64,000 nt of DNA from Serendipita indica DSM 11827 (taxonomy: Eukaryota > Basidiomycota > Agaricomycetes > Sebacinales > Serendipitaceae): assembly GCA_910890315.1 (NCBI GenBank), contig CAJVGD010000052.1:62001-126000 (forward strand), written 5' to 3'. Shown one piece after another: positions 1-13,756 of the stretch; positions within the stretch are counted from its first letter, which is position 1; every line of letters begins with the position of its first letter. The translations under genes were made by a program, and so were the position numbers. The notes below the pieces were generated by a model that saw nothing but the letters and a program-made list of their open reading frames with translations, was not told where the DNA came from and did no database searches.

Positions 1-2
1 TC

Positions 3-480
3 GGAACGGTCGGCTACCACGTCTACAAACGCCCGACGCTCGTGACGGAACCCCGCATGAACGCCCGGCCACTCTCGTACATTGGCGCAGGTCTCTTTAG
101 TCTCTTTACCCTCGAATCTCTTGCTGCAGACGCCTATCTTCGTACGGCAAAGGTATGCCACAAAAAGGTCGAGAGGGCGTTCTGGAACTAACGACGCGGT
201 CTAGGGCCAGCAAGAACTCCGTCGTGCCGAAGAAGAAGGTCACTATTTGTACAACAAGACTAAAGAAGTCGTCCTCCGTCCCAAAGTCGCAGGGGGTCTC
301 CTCGGCGTCGCAAACCTCGCCGTCTTGTCCGCATTGGGCTACGGCGCATACACCCACTGGGACTCGCATATCGACAAAAAGAACATTTCATACGTGACAA
401 TTGGCCTCATCACCTGGTTTAGCGCCCAAGGTTGGGCAGTCGAGAAATACCTCCAAGAAGACATTCCCAGACGGTATTAA
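3..480 (+). CDS. OM14-like mitochondrial outer-membrane protein, 3-prime part
   Basis: This is the C-terminal part of a small membrane protein whose start lies before the window. Two exons can be read, 3-152 and 205-480, joined over a 52-nt GT-AG intron with the frame kept; the last codon is TAA. The product has a hydrophobic stretch around PLSYIGAGLFSLFTLES and a second pair of hydrophobic helices (VAGGLLGVANLAVLSALGYG and ISYVTIGLITWFSAQGW), ending in the charged tail QEDIPRRY. Small size, several helices and this tail recall the fungal OM14 C-terminal family, a mitochondrial outer-membrane protein linked to ribosome docking and import. The family call is from memory and uncertain; the gene model itself is firm. 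Confidence 0.6.
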
Positions 481-537
481 GAGCAGTGTTTATTTGCCTA
501 ATGATTCCTAATTCAACAAATTTTCTTCCTGTCTCTC

Positions 538-2689
538 CTAATCGTCCGCTTCCGGGACGTCCATCTTGAGATCCAACGAGATGCGTTGACGCTCTGCAGC
601 CGGTCGAGTGTACCCGCGTATGAGCTCGGTGAAAATGGTCGTCTCGCTGAGATCTGGAAACTTGCCACTGCACCCTATCAGTCAACTGCTTACATTGACA
701 AAACGTGACTTACTCTTCTCGCTTCTGCCTCTCATTCCCAATATCCACCAACTTGCACAAATCCATACACACCAACACGATACCAAGCGAATAGGCATCA
801 GCGAGGATTGGATCTATCCATTGTTTCGTCCGCGAATCGATGCATGTCCCACTACTCGCACGCAAAATCTCCGGCGCGCAAAATGGTCGCGAACCAGGAT
901 GAATCTGCTCTGCCTTGACAGGAGGTTTCTTTGGTACAGGGGGTGGTCGAGGTGGACCGTGCGTAGCGCCATAGTGGTCCGGTGGCGGCAACGGGTAACC
1001 ATAGGGATCCACAGGTGGATAGCCGTAGTGATCTGGAGGAGGGTATCCATAGTGCTCAGGCGGAGGAGGAGGATAGTCTGGTCCGTACCCTCCTCTTCTC
1101 GAAGGGGGTGGCGAGCGCGAGTGTCGCGATCGTGAGCTCGAGCGATGTGGGTGCAGGTGTGATGAACCATGCGCATATGCATGGCCATGCGGATAAAATC
1201 CTCGTGGAGAATTTGCATACTCGGCGGGTGTACCATACCGCGCAGGCGATCTCGACGTACGACGAGATGTCGGATGAGAGCTTGGAGGCGACCGAGTGCG
1301 GTAGTGAGGGTGATAGTAATTGTAAGGAGGATGATATCGGTCGTGCCCCCAATGGTGCCCGTAGGCTGACGTCGCGGATGGTGGTGGGGTATACATATCG
1401 GAATCTCGTCGAGACGGAAATCCATCGAATCCATAATCTCTCAACGAAGATCCAGACGAATGTGGCTGGAGCGTTGGAGCGCCATAGTTATTATCGACCG
1501 TCATCCAATCGTCTGGCTCCGATTCACCCCCATAGGTATTCGTGTCGCTATCCTGCGGAGCTCGTGGGCTCATAGGAGATGTCGATAAATGGTATCGCGT
1601 CTGTATTGGTCCCGTTGAAGAGGGACGGGACATGGACGGTCCCGAGCCATCTCTCCCAGCACCTCGTCCGCGCGATAACGTCACAGGCATATGCGTCCCC
1701 AAAGCCGCATGCAGCTGCTGTTGCTGCTGTAAGAGCCGAGAGGCGTGGTTGAGTGGGCGAGAAGGGTACTCCCCGCCTCCACCAGCAGGATTCCCATCCG
1801 GTATCGACACATCGAGCGTACCGAGTGGAACGCTACTCTTTGTCGACGAGTTAGTCGATCGGTCAAAGAGTTTTGGACGGGACTCGCGACCGCGGCTCGT
1901 ACCCCCTTCGCGTCCTGGCCTCGTTTCGGGTTCCACCCACGCACCCCCAAACTTGAACATTGCTGGCTCCTTCACCTTTGGTAACTTCTTATCTCCTTTC
2001 ATCGTCGGAGTTGGCCGTTCCGGTTCGTGCAAATATAGACTCGCACATGGGTATCCTTCGACGGACACGCTCCGTCCAAAATCGATGAGCTTGATGCTAT
2101 CAGAGCGTGTCTCAATGTGGATATTGAGCAGGCTCAGGTCTCCGTGGTTGAGGCCAAACGAGTGCAGGTGACAAAGCGCCTCCACGAGCTGATTGTACCA
2201 GGTAATCCTCCTCTTCTTTGACGGGTTCACATGTGGCGGCAACTTGACCTTTGGGTTTGGAGGCGATGGTCCACGGAGAATATCCAGCAAAGTTGGGCCC
2301 TCAATCCACTCGAGGACCATCCCGAGTCCCTCTATGCACCCTAAATAGCTCGCAAAACGTGCATTCTTTCCAACCTTTCTGTACACGCGCAACTCTGCGG
2401 CAAACTGGACTGCGACGTCTGCGGCGTTTGAGTGCAACTCGCCATTGATTTCGAGCGAGATCGGATTCGGTTTCTTGATGATAGCACGGAATAAATCAGA
2501 CGTTGAGCCTGTGCTGAACGGCGTCAGTAGATCAGTGGGATGTGCCGGCGCTGGCAAAGCGGGGAAATGGGCCACTAGAGTGGGCGGGAGGTGAAAGTTT
2601 TGTGGCGACGATTGCGAGCCTGGCTGATTTGTACTCTCTGGAAAATGATCTGCATTCTGTGCGCGACCTCGCCCGTCCTCGTCGTCCAT
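538..2689 (-). CDS. Protein kinase-like protein with a giant low-complexity insert
   Basis: Two exons, 714-2689 and 538-667, give about 701 residues; the intron has GTAAGT at its donor and GTGCAG at its acceptor. The first in-frame ATG is at 2689. The kinase fold is recognisable. There is an alpha-C Glu in FAAELRVYRKV and a catalytic loop HGDLSLLN, with HGD for HRD and the catalytic Asp and Asn kept. The metal-binding motif is in KLIDFGRS (about residue 203), followed by a CAPEIL motif (about 606) and an F-helix Asp in ADAYSLGIVL. About 400 residues lie between DFG and APE, where 20-35 is usual. They are rich in Ser, Pro, His and Tyr, with a short polyGln run and repeated HYGYPPP-like units. 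Substrate and pathway are unknown. The key residues suggest a possibly active kinase, but the interrupted activation segment makes this unsure. Confidence 0.75.
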
Positions 2690-2906
2690 CAAAGGAGGTG
2701 GGGGGCTTCAAGGTGTAAAGTGTTTGCCGTTGGCATCGGCGACTTGTGGCGAATCGGAAGACTATCCCTGTGGAAGGCTAACGCACGTGTTTAGAGCCCT
2801 ATCTAGTATACAACCGCAATAAGTACTACATTATGAAGGTCTAATGTCCTCCTCTCGCGGAGTTCCATATGCACGTAACAGATTAGGTAGATCACCTATG
2901 ACGCCG

Positions 2907-5900
2907 TCAGTCTGGCATCATCAATACAATACTCGGCTCACCTGGTCGTACAGGTTTGGTCAAGAATCCAGTCATTCCAGCAGATAAACATAGCTCTTTC
3001 GTCGACTCTTGACAATCTGCGCTGAGAGCAATAACTGGAACAACATAAGACCCAAGCAAGAACCAGCAACAAACAAACGTACTCGGTAGGTGTATCTTTG
3101 CTCTTTTTCTCCACTCTAGGTTTCTTATCCTCTTTGCAGCTTCGACGCCATCGCAAATGGGCATATCTATCCGAGATTAGCATTAGCCCGGGAGAGAACC
3201 AGGACATACGATGATCAAATAGAGCAAAGTGAAAGTATCCGGGGGGTCTTTTCTCCCATTCTTGCACCGCTTCACTACCGTCCATCGTAGATACGACGTT
3301 TAGATCGTACTTTTGCAGTTGTTTTACGAGTAATTTGTTCGCGACAGGGTTATCTACCAACCCATTAGAACGCATTTATCGAATTTAGGTAGACAGACCT
3401 TCAGCAATCAGAACATTTGCCGTCTTGAGTAGCTCCTGAGAAGATTCCATCGACTCGAGTGCCTGCTCGATTTGTGACCCTGTAAAGCCACCATCCGGGA
3501 CTGGAATATCCTTCAGATTGGCCAAAAGTTGCAGCAATCTTGCCCGTCGTGGGGGCTTATTCATCCTCACGAACCGGCCAAACGACACTGCTTTGGCCTG
3601 GAGCGCAAGCTGCGCCTCACGTCGTTGTGTGGACGCAAAGCCCGTGGCAGATGCCAATGCCATGTCGATTGTTCCTCTATCCGTGGTATCCTCTTCCTCG
3701 GCGGAGCCAGACTGTCGGATGGCGTCTCCAATCTGTTGAATAGCAAGCGGTGTTGGTGTATACAAATGAATGGCCTTGGTACTCGAGAATACGGGGTGGG
3801 CGTCCAAAATCCGAGCAATTTCCTCCAACTGCGATTGTGAGAAATAGTCGAGGATGAGAAAGTCGATCGTTGTGCCAGCAGATGCCGCTTGACGAAGCTG
3901 CTGTATAGTAGTCTCAAGACTGGCTACTGCCACGACTTCAAACTGGTTGAGAATCGTCGAAAGCCACGACCTTGTCGTATCAGATGGCGATGAAATGAGT
4001 ATGCGAAGCGGCAAAGGGTCACGAAGTTTCTTCAAGAGCGTCTCGAGATTTTCCTCGCTCTATGAGCCATGAGCATTTGTCCTCCCCGAATCCATGGTCG
4101 TACCTTTTTTGTTTCTGCTGACTCGAGGACCTTCATGGGAATATGGAACCAGAATCTTGAACCGACGCCAGGCTGAGAGGTTACACCAATGTCGCCGCCC
4201 ATGAGTTTGACAAGTGACAACGAAATTGAGAGTCCCAGCCCGGTACCACCGAACCGTCGCGTGCTAGAGTTGTCTGCTTGCGAGAATGGCTGCCATAGGT
4301 TCTTCATATCCGCTTCTGACATGCCAATACCGGTATCCCTTGGAAAAGCTCAGAGAAAGTCCAAAATCCATATGCTCAACATACTGAACAACCCATTTCA
4401 GCACCACTTCGTCCTCTTTGCATGGTATATTGGGGTCTACAGTGCACGTTGTAGAGACAGAGCCCCGCTCGCAAAATTTGAGACCATTGGCCAACAGATT
4501 CATGAGTACTTGTATGTATTAGAAACCCAGCAATATTCGCGAGGCGTACACACCTTGTCGTATCCGTGAGTAGTCACCAAGTGCCCAGTACGGGACATCT
4601 GCAGCAATCTCAAACGAGAGGTCGAGCTTGCGTGCAGCCTAGAAACTAGTGAATGCGACGCATTTAAAGGACCTTGGTTACGTACCAGTGGTAGGAGGAG
4701 CTCCACACAATCCGCTACTACATCCTCGACCAAGAATGGTACAGGCTCCAATTTGAGCGCCGAAGCTTCAAGCTTGGAATAGTCCAAAATAGAGTCGATG
4801 ATCTTGAGTAGCAACTCGCATGACTGCTTAGCCGTTTGGACTGTATCATCCATCAATACAACGTATATTGGCCCAAAGGTCATTTACCCAGTTCCTTCTG
4901 GTTCGCATCCAACGAAGTACCGCCGAGAATATCGAGCAGCCCATAGAAAGAACTAAATTTCTTAGAGAAGTCAGAACGCTGAGCTATCAACACACCTGAA
5001 CGGAGTTCTCAGCTCGTGGCTCATCGACGCAAGGAAGTTGCTTTTGATTTTCGTAGCCTTCATTGCATCCTCTCGACTCGACTGAGCCTCTTCCAAAGCC
5101 TGTATCTGAGTTTGGATCATTTGCAGGTTAGCTTTCGTCGCCTGCTGCACCGAGCGGAACAGCAATGCATTGGCAATGGAGATGGAAGCTTGCTGGGAGA
5201 GCAGGGTGAGTAATGCGACGTGTGTTTGCGAGAAAGATTCGTGGCTGCCTAAGTAGAGGGCACCATAGGTTTGACCCAGGTTGTTGGCAAACGGGATGCA
5301 GATGACAGACTTGGTTCGCGATTGGCCTGCCTCTTGTGCGAAGCGAGGTTCTAATCCGCTGTCGGTAAAAAAGACCTGAGCTCGACTGTTCAGACAGTGC
5401 TGGAGGACGGCTCTCTTCAGAGAGTCACCGATGCGCCGAACAGACTTTGGTTGTCTGCAACAAGTTAGAGAGAGACTTGGAATAAATCAAGACCACTTAC
5501 TCAAAGACGATGCATGGTTGAGGTGGCATTTGACTTGTCACGACGTTATAGTCACCCTCGTCGGTGCGCATCACAAACACGGCCTCCTGAGCATTCGAAT
5601 GCTCTACAGTACCAATCAGTGGCATTCCAATAGCAAGCAGTGTACAAACCGGTTGCAATCTCCGTTAATCGTTGTAGCGCTATAAAGCATGAGACATGTA
5701 TTCGTGTAGTGATAATCGACGCACAAGAGGTAAGATTGATGTCCGATGCAATGGATTGCGACCATTTGAGCACATCCGCCAGATCTGAAGCAGTAAGAAT
5801 CGAGGTCGCATCTTGGCCACGCCGCAGGCCAAGTTCCTCCGTCTGGGTCTTTGCAGCGACTGGAATTTCGGATGTCTGCGTGCCATCCGTCTGGACTAAA

Positions 5901-8900
5901 AAAAATGAGAAAACTTCATAGATATAGATAAAAACGTACCTCCTGCCTCAGAAGAGAAGATGTTCCTCTTGAGGGGCGTGGTGCTGACAGGAACGTGTCG
6001 GTTGAGATGATTCTATAGCTATGATGAGCACAAAGAAAGGTTTAAAGACGAAATGACCCACAACTATACCGAATGCTCCCCATTGCCGATGACGAGCAAT
6101 TCCTCGAGCCTGTAGCTCGGCACCTAGACCCCTGCATGTCATTTAGCGGACAGCTACAAAGAGATGAATGGACGTACTCGACTCCGGAGCGGATAAAATG
6201 CGACCCTTCCAAATACAATGCCCAAGCCTCCTCCATAATCCAGTCCTGATTAACGGCCATTCTAAAAGACATATATCAGTAGAGAGACAAGATAATGACG
6301 CAAGTCCCGACTTTATGGCACTATCATATAGCTTGAATGCCTCAGGACTCTCCTGCAGCGATGCCAATTCGGCCTCCTGCGCAAGGTGAGAAATATACGA
6401 GGACTGATATGGACATACTATAAGTGCGTGCCATACGCTATTGTTAATAGGACTCGGTGAGACCCAACTGAGGAGCTTTGGTAAGAGCGAAGACAGGATC
6501 AGAAAACGTACGCTCTAATGTATCGTTGGTTTGCCTCGATTTGCTTCATGTACTTTTCTTGTTGCATCGGCGGGATACTTCCATGGCGGAGACACTGGAT
6601 CATTGCGAGAGAGTGAAAAAATAGAGCATATCGAACGTGTCGATGACTGTACGATAGTCAGCATGCGCAAAAGAGAATCGTAATCTGATACCTTGGGAGC
6701 GTCAGACGACTTGCGTAAATATCAAACCCAAGCTCGGCTGCCCTCGAGTGGAAACCCAAGCTGTAAAGACCGGCAATCTTGAACGAATTGTACCTAGTCC
6801 CATGGTCAAAAGTGGCCAAAGAGACATGATTGATACTCGCCAGTTCATAACGAGTTCGAAGTTTCCACTGGACTCGTGCACCTTGTGGAGGAAATGCGCC
6901 TCCTTCCATTTGTCTGTGTCAAATGCGGTATCTGCGCTCCAAGTATTTGTCTCGCCAGCCAAAGCACGGATGGTCATGAGCATGCCTGTGCTAATTAGCG
7001 AATTCCTCCAAGGGCAAGTAACACGTACTCATAGCTAAAGAGTTTGTATCACTGTTGACCGTCCAAGCACGGACATCGTGAACAACTTCTTCTGCTGCCA
7101 AAAGGAGCTCGGAAACTGGCAATAATGATGAGACTTTCTCACAGATTTAGAGCAACAACGCACGATGGTCGGAGCAAAACACTCTCTGACTCAACCCGTG
7201 ACATCTTTGGACGCTGAGTTTGACTCTATATCTGAGTGAACAGACATACCGAGCAAAGCCTTCGTATACACGGTCCCCAGAGGACCGCGCCTCTGTAATC
7301 GCGCTTTCCATCCGTGGCATGACCGTCTTGATGTGCTCCGGAGCAAAGCCGGAAATCATAGCGCAATACAAGGTCTCGCATCGACTGTAGATATATGAGC
7401 CATGAATCACCCAAAATCGAGAACAGGATACCATTTATCGGCGATATTACCAAACCTATAGGCTATTTGGAGGGCTAGCTTGGCCAAGTCAGAGCAGAAG
7501 CGATACATTTGGCGACGCTCTGCCGCGCCTCCAAGACACCAGAGCAGGCCTTGCGCGGTGGAAGGTGAGATTCCATCACTAGGAGCAATCAGAATGAGAC
7601 TTGAAATAGGAGGAAGTGCGTACGACAAAGCCAAGTTGACCATCTGAAAGTAAAAGTCAGGTTTATTCACGGACATACCAATGCGACGCACCTTGATACC
7701 GATGAAATCTGCGACACCAAACGGTGCACCCCAAAAAGCATTCGTTGCCGCATCGCTCATGAGCGACACCACAAGGTCTGTGAGTTGATCTGTTGCGCGA
7801 GGCAAGTTGAGCAACTCGTCAAATCCGAGCTGTATGATTTTCGCCTTGAGCAGGTCAAATGCTTCATCAAGTTCCATTATCGTGACCACGGTTGGCAGCT
7901 GGGTGCCGAGTGCGGCAAGTGCCTCGCATGTATCACTGTAGGCTCCAGTGAAATCCTTTTGCACAAATCGATTTCTGGAGCGGAGTCGGAGAGCATGCGC
8001 ACGGTCTTCGGGCGTATTAACGTGGAGTAATGTCTCTGCGACAAGATGGCCTGACGACTCGTAGTTTCCTTGCGAGCCGTATAACCTGAGAAAGGATTCT
8101 GTCAACGCGTGGAGATTTGTTCGGATAGGACTTACTCGGCCAGTTTAAGAGTCAAATCTTTGGTTTTTTCCGGATTTTCGTGCCATGAGCCTTCTCCTAG
8201 AAGTGTACGAGCGTCCTTGAACGCCTGAAGCGCGAGCTGTGGACAGATGAGCACGAACAAGTGGATATTCTGTCAAAATACCTCGTGTGCTCCTCGCGCG
8301 GCTGACGAATCCGCAGCCTGAACCAAGCACTCGATGAATTCCTCTCGGTCGGGCCCTTCCCGGATGAGGGGAATGCATCTATAAACCCGCTTTAGCCTGA
8401 GACCTTCCACACAGATCAAGATAGGATACCTTCGAGCATACTCGGTGATACGAAAGACGTCTCTTTCGGGCTCCTACAAAGCATAAGACGAGGCGAATTG
8501 TGGGTGCTAGGGAAGCATACCTGCATGAGATACGTGGCAATCTATACACAAATAGATTAGGAAAACGATTAATAATCGCACATGACAGACCTTGAGACAC
8601 ATCCGCATGATGGTGATATCGGGAAGCTGGCCTGCCATATGTGTAGCGGCTTGTCGGTACTTGTCATGCGTAAAGCTGCACATGTCTCTTGCACGTGGAA
8701 TGATCCAACCCTGACCGACGACTTGCTGAAGTCCACGCATAGAGGGACGACTATATCCCGTGGGATGTACAGCTCCTCCATCTGCTTCGTGGTCGCTCGA
8801 AGAGCCCGCTGATCCCGATTCATCTTCGTCACTCCTATTTCGCTTCTCGCTATCCATCATATTGGCCACATCATTGGCTTTGAACCTGTCGACCAATAAT

Positions 8901-11900
8901 CAGGAGGGGTGGCACGGGTACAACTGTCGACCTACATCGGTCCGAAAATGCTTGCCCAGATGAGATATCTTTGCGCATCCTTGGATAACTCGCGGAAATG
9001 CGCGACAAGGAATGAAATGTCGGTCGGAGCAGAGACGAGCTGCTGGGCATGCACCGTCTTTTCGATCGCTTCCAGGTCATACTGCCAACTATTCACGCCC
9101 CACTCGTACCAAATCTATCAAACTTATCAGTAAGGGACCCCGGTTGGATTATGAGAATTACTCACATGCTTGAGTCTCCACACTGTCTGAAGTAAATTTC
9201 GCGCCAAGAACGGATTTCCACCAGAAACACGCGATACAAGCCTTATGAGCGGTGCAATATCCTCTTTGGGTCGCTGGAGCGTCGTCGAGACGAGCGAACC
9301 TAGCGCCTCGTTATCAAGTGGTAGCAATTGAATCCAGGTCGTGCGTGTCCGGCTAGCAAACAGACGTCGAATACGTGCAAGAGTCGGAAGGTCATCGTCA
9401 CGGCACGTTGTCATGATAAGAATGCGAGATCTAGATTCGGAAAGTAGCCCAATGAGCTCGAGCGTCGCTTTGTCCGCGAAATGAATGTCGTCTAAAAACT
9501 GTAATAAAGTGAGCAGATACCCAGAGACACGACTTACAGATACGCACCAATGCGAGCAACTTGACATCCGCTAAAGTTCCATATACGCATTCCACCAGCG
9601 ACTGAAAACGTGCTCCTAGCTCTTCGGTACTGAGCATGACCTTTGGCTCAGCTAGAACGATCCCAAAGGCAGCCAATAGATCCCTCAACTCGGGTACACC
9701 GTGGAAAAGGAGGGGGATGTTAAGAAGTTGTGCCCCTAGCCTAGCTTTGAGGAGTTGGACAAATGCCTGGCGGTCGTTTTGGAACATCATCAGCTGTCTC
9801 AGCACAGAAGAGAGACACGTCAACTAAATGCAGATTGTTAGTAGCCTGTATTGGAATGAGACTGAAATAGACGCACCACGGCAGTAAACGGGCTAGCGTC
9901 TCCTTTGACCATCTTTGCATGACCCCACAAGCCCTGTCGCCTCCAATACGCCTGATTCATCTGGATAAGTGAGCTCTTGCCGATCCCCGCCTGACCAACA
10001 ATCACAATCGCATGTGCCTGCGCCGTCCGGCCAGCGCGAATAGACGCAGGCGAGCCCGACATGGTACTCAAGCTATTCGACGTCCCATGCGAATGTATAG
10101 AATGACTGATCGTCGAATTGACGACCGAAGATGAGCCCAATGGGGGGAATCCATTCGGTCGGTGAAGGACCGAGACGGCAGATGCAGAGATGGGTGAAGC
10201 GTCGGTCATCATCGTCCCTACGCCCATTTCCTTTTGTGTAACACCTCCGGGACCGGGTTTGACCACCGAACGTTCAAAGATGTTAGCTTTGGGCGCTGAC
10301 GCGTCTGGTGTTTCCGGTTGGTTTTCGTCTTCATGCTTGACCGTACCGTTCATGGCCGTTTTATCCAGAGTCATACTCATCCCTGCTGGGAGATGAGACG
10401 ACGATATTTTACGACTATGACTTGCGTGGGGTGTAGTACCGTTTGTACTTGCCGAAGAGCTTGCAAGCGCGTTTCCGGAGGGTGAACCCGGCTGTGAATG
10501 CGGTGCCGAGTCATGTCGTCCAACCGATGCGTTCGAATATCCGACGCTGATATTTGACAGGGCGAGCGAGGTGGTGGACATGGTCTCCGGATTGGACGTC
10601 GAAGGCATGAACGAAAACGACGAATAGTCATATGCATGCGGATGCACACGCGCATTCATGAGCGTTGCTTCGACGGTATGTACTTGTGCAGACGCTGCTG
10701 CTGCCACGCTCCGTATCACGGATCGTATTTGCTGCATCTCCTTTTCGCGACCAAACTAGTTTACGTCAGATTTACTATTTGGATTCAAATGAATCACGTA
10801 CCAGGTCACCTGGAATCGTCAATTCCAGAAATACATCGTGTTGCCCGAGCTCGAAACTGGGTATGAGCTCAATCTCGCGAAGTGAGCTTGTTCCAGAGGT
10901 TTCAGCGTTTGCACAACTGAGCGTCAATCGCTTCTGACACTCCATCAAGTCATTCTTCAGCCCAATTGCTGAATTATATCGTCCATCGGGAGACTTGGAA
11001 AGCAGCTGGATTGACGTTAGCTTGAGAAGAAGATTGTGGAGAGTAATACCTTTGAAACAATTGCACTAATGACGGGCGGAACGTCCTGCCGAACTTCATG
11101 GACCTCTCGTGGCTTGGACTGCACAACCTTGTGCAGCATCTCGACAGGACTCCCGTCAAACGGCAGGGTCCCATGACCAACCTAGAACCAAATTACCGGT
11201 CAACTCGACCCTGAAAAAAGGGGCAACACTTGCCAGCATAGTCCAGAAGAGAACACCAAGCGCATACAAATCAGTGCGGTGATCTTCCGTGTTCGTTTCG
11301 GCTGTCCCCGTCTGTTCTGGCGCGAGATAGCAAATGGCCTCTTTGACCTTACGTATATCCCCCGAGTCACTCCTTGCGTCATCGTCTTCGACATTGCCAG
11401 TTTGCGCATCCAGCCCAGAAACGTCTTCTCTCGGACTCCCTACTTCTTCTCCACTCCCATTCCCCATCCCATTCATAGTGGCGATAGCACCACCGCTCGG
11501 AATAAGTCCACTCGCACGGAGCACGAGTTGACTCGGTCCACCCGTCTTTTCCAAACTCTCGCTCCTATTCCCAAAATGCGCAAAACGAACAGCACCCGTG
11601 TGCATGTTTACGTGAAAGGCATTTGCGCGGACTTCGCGATGTTTATGTCCAGATTTGTGTAAAATCTCGAGACAATGCGTGCTATGGATTGCAAATTCCA
11701 AAAAAGACGCGAGATCCATGACGTCGAGCGTAGAGTTTTGGGCATTGGAAAAGGACAAGGAGTCTGCGGGTGTCCATGGTTCGCTTCCGCTTGGTCGAGA
11801 TACGTGCCGTGGTGCTGATAGTTCCTGAATCGTTGTTGTGGATTGCATGGCGGTGTCGTCTACCTCCATTTGGGCTTCGTCCTCGGAGTCTTTTTCGGCT

Positions 11901-12644
11901 TCTGTCGGGTCAAGGAACCCTACAGAGTCCATGTCGACATCAAAGTCTGCTACTTTAAGTCCGTACAGGTTCTTACTCAGTCTCTCTCTCCTCGCCCGAT
12001 TGCGCTTGCCGTCGTTTGCGTCTATGGACGAGGCGCGATGGTTTGACGAAGGTGTAGAGCGAGGATGCCAGGGGAGTAAGAGGTCATTGATCGTTCCGGG
12101 TGGGAAATAGCGTCCGAGGGCGTTGAAGCCCGGGTTATGATAGATCACGACTTCGCAGTCGCCCGCGGCTTTGGGAATGGTGAGCGTCTCGAGCAAGGAA
12201 AGTGCAATGCGAGTTCCCTCTGGCATGGATGAAAGTTGGTTGTTGATGATGACTTCACGGCCTAGACAAATGGCGCTGTTCGAATGGGCGGGTGCAATCT
12301 TTGCCAAGACGTGTGAACCTGATTTGAGGTCGAAACCAGTAGCGAGGAGGGTAGATGAACCAATGTCATTCCATCGTTTGGCCTGATTTCGGGGACAGTA
12401 AGCAGTGTACGCAGGGCGCCAGTCAGCAGATGAATATGTGGAATGCAAATAGAATAAACAGTACCTTGCTGAACTTGTAGCCGGGAATGGTCAAATGGTT
12501 GTCTAGAAAGCCTAGACTGGCAACGGTGGTCGTGCTATAGGCAGCATTGGTCGCATCTGCGGGACGACGTCGTGTAGACGCCGCCCGCTCTGTTTTTGCC
12601 AGTATATGATTCGTTTTGACGGCCGCGTTTGGATTCTTCGCAAT
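2907..12644 (-). CDS. Chk1/Phk-type hybrid histidine kinase (pseudokinase, P-loop ATPase, GAF, HisKA, HATPase, REC)
   Basis: One long gene with many short introns; the protein should exceed 2,000 residues. Domains in order: a degenerate Ser/Thr kinase-like domain (12.6-10.9 kb; HRE and HFG in place of HRD and DFG), a P-loop ATPase (GQAGIGKSS near 9,980), a long helical TPR-like middle (9.5-6.3 kb), a GAF domain (about 5.8-5.2 kb), HisKA with the phospho-His in [13 protein letters not shown] (His codon 5016-5018), and HATPase_c (N-box [12 protein letters not shown]-boxes DTGIG and [11 protein letters not shown]). A weak receiver follows (4.0-3.4 kb, without the acidic pair), then a full C-terminal receiver (AEDNP, phospho-Asp in LFDHHMP, ALSAD, TKP). 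This order is that of fungal group X kinases such as Candida Chk1 and fission-yeast Phk/Mak proteins, which sense oxidative stress and signal through Ypd1 to a MAPK route. An acceptor at 12645 implies a further 5-prime exon that I could not place. Confidence 0.88.
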
Positions 12645-12911
12645 CTGTGGGGGGGCCGAGACCGTTCAAATGGTGGCTTGTGCTCTCCAAATAGACCGAA
12701 AAGAGGAGAATGAAGACTGCCTGAAAATTCTAAGACGGTTTCCTGGCGTCTGACCGCAGACCAGGGAGCAAAGCGCGGTCACGGTAGGTGGCAAGCTACA
12801 CTTCTACCCGGCGCCCATAAACTAGGTCTATCAATCTTCTCATTTGTTCGATTTATGGCCGTTGAGCGTGCACGGATCGTGTATCGGAGATTGCAAAAGC
12901 CTATATTCCAT

Positions 12912-13756
12912 TTATTTCCCTTTTGACTCTAACGGGACTAGACCACGAATCACAGCGCCTAGAACGCGCACACCATCCTCCAAAGTGCCGTTTGGGGGCA
13001 CATGTACGAACAGCACTCGCCTCGTCCCCTGTTCTCCAAACCGCTTGACAGCTTGATGTAGCGAAGTGTAGTAGATGAAATCACACAGATAGTGGCCAGC
13101 ATCCGTCGACACATTCACAGGCATCGGCTGATCAAGTGTCAGCAAGGCCAGAGTGTTCCTAAATACTTACCAAGTCTGGAAGATCACGACGTACAGCCTC
13201 TGCCAGGGCATTCACGTCAATCGAAGTGCGGAGGATGGGCTCAGCGGCTTGATCAAAGACGGGGAAGCCCCGCGGTACATTCGCGCCAAGGGGTTTTTGA
13301 CCAGCGACCCTAGATCCCGCCAAAAACTCTGCATTTTGGAGCGGGGGAGACTTGCCGTCGACGTCCAGCAGCGAATAGTCATCTCGGTGTGCAAGCGACT
13401 CGAGTTCATATTGACCGAGATATCCTGCACCGATGTGGATGAAATATGGAGGAGGTAGTCCATCATCTTCAGACGCATACAAGTCGTAGAGCTGTGGGAT
13501 GAGCTCGACAACCGTTTCATACGCGACATGGATGGCGTCTGGATGACGCAGCAACTGAATAGTCTGTGGTTTACTTTTGGATGTGTAAATCTTGAGTGTA
13601 TCTGGTAGAGCCTGGACGATCTGAAACGATGGATTGACGACAATATCCTTGAAAGGCTGACCGGCGTCAATTTGAATAACCGGTTAGTAAAGCAAGACAT
13701 ACTCCAAACCCCGTGAGTACAACGCGTGCAACGGGTCGAGTATTGTCCTCGCTCAT
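12912..13756 (-). CDS. Pyroglutamyl-peptidase I (peptidase family C15)
   Basis: Three exons (13703-13756, 13171-13656, 12912-13127) join in frame to 251 residues. The enzyme removes N-terminal pyroglutamate from peptides in the cytosol. The family start VVLTGFGPF spans the first intron. The catalytic Cys lies in DAGHYLCDFIYYTSL and the catalytic His in the following VHVPP segment; the middle holds the conserved region ending in HIGAGYLGQYELE. Length is close to the usual 210-250 for C15 enzymes. The start ATG at 13756 comes straight before the GFGPF block, as in relatives. The gene is divergent from the FIG4-type phosphatase, with only 42 bp between the two start codons. Confidence 0.9.

Noticed and set aside
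608-2171. Several open frames opposite the kinase-like gene
   Set aside because: They lie antisense to its low-complexity insert, where biased codons leave other frames open; the sense strand has kinase motifs and a valid intron.
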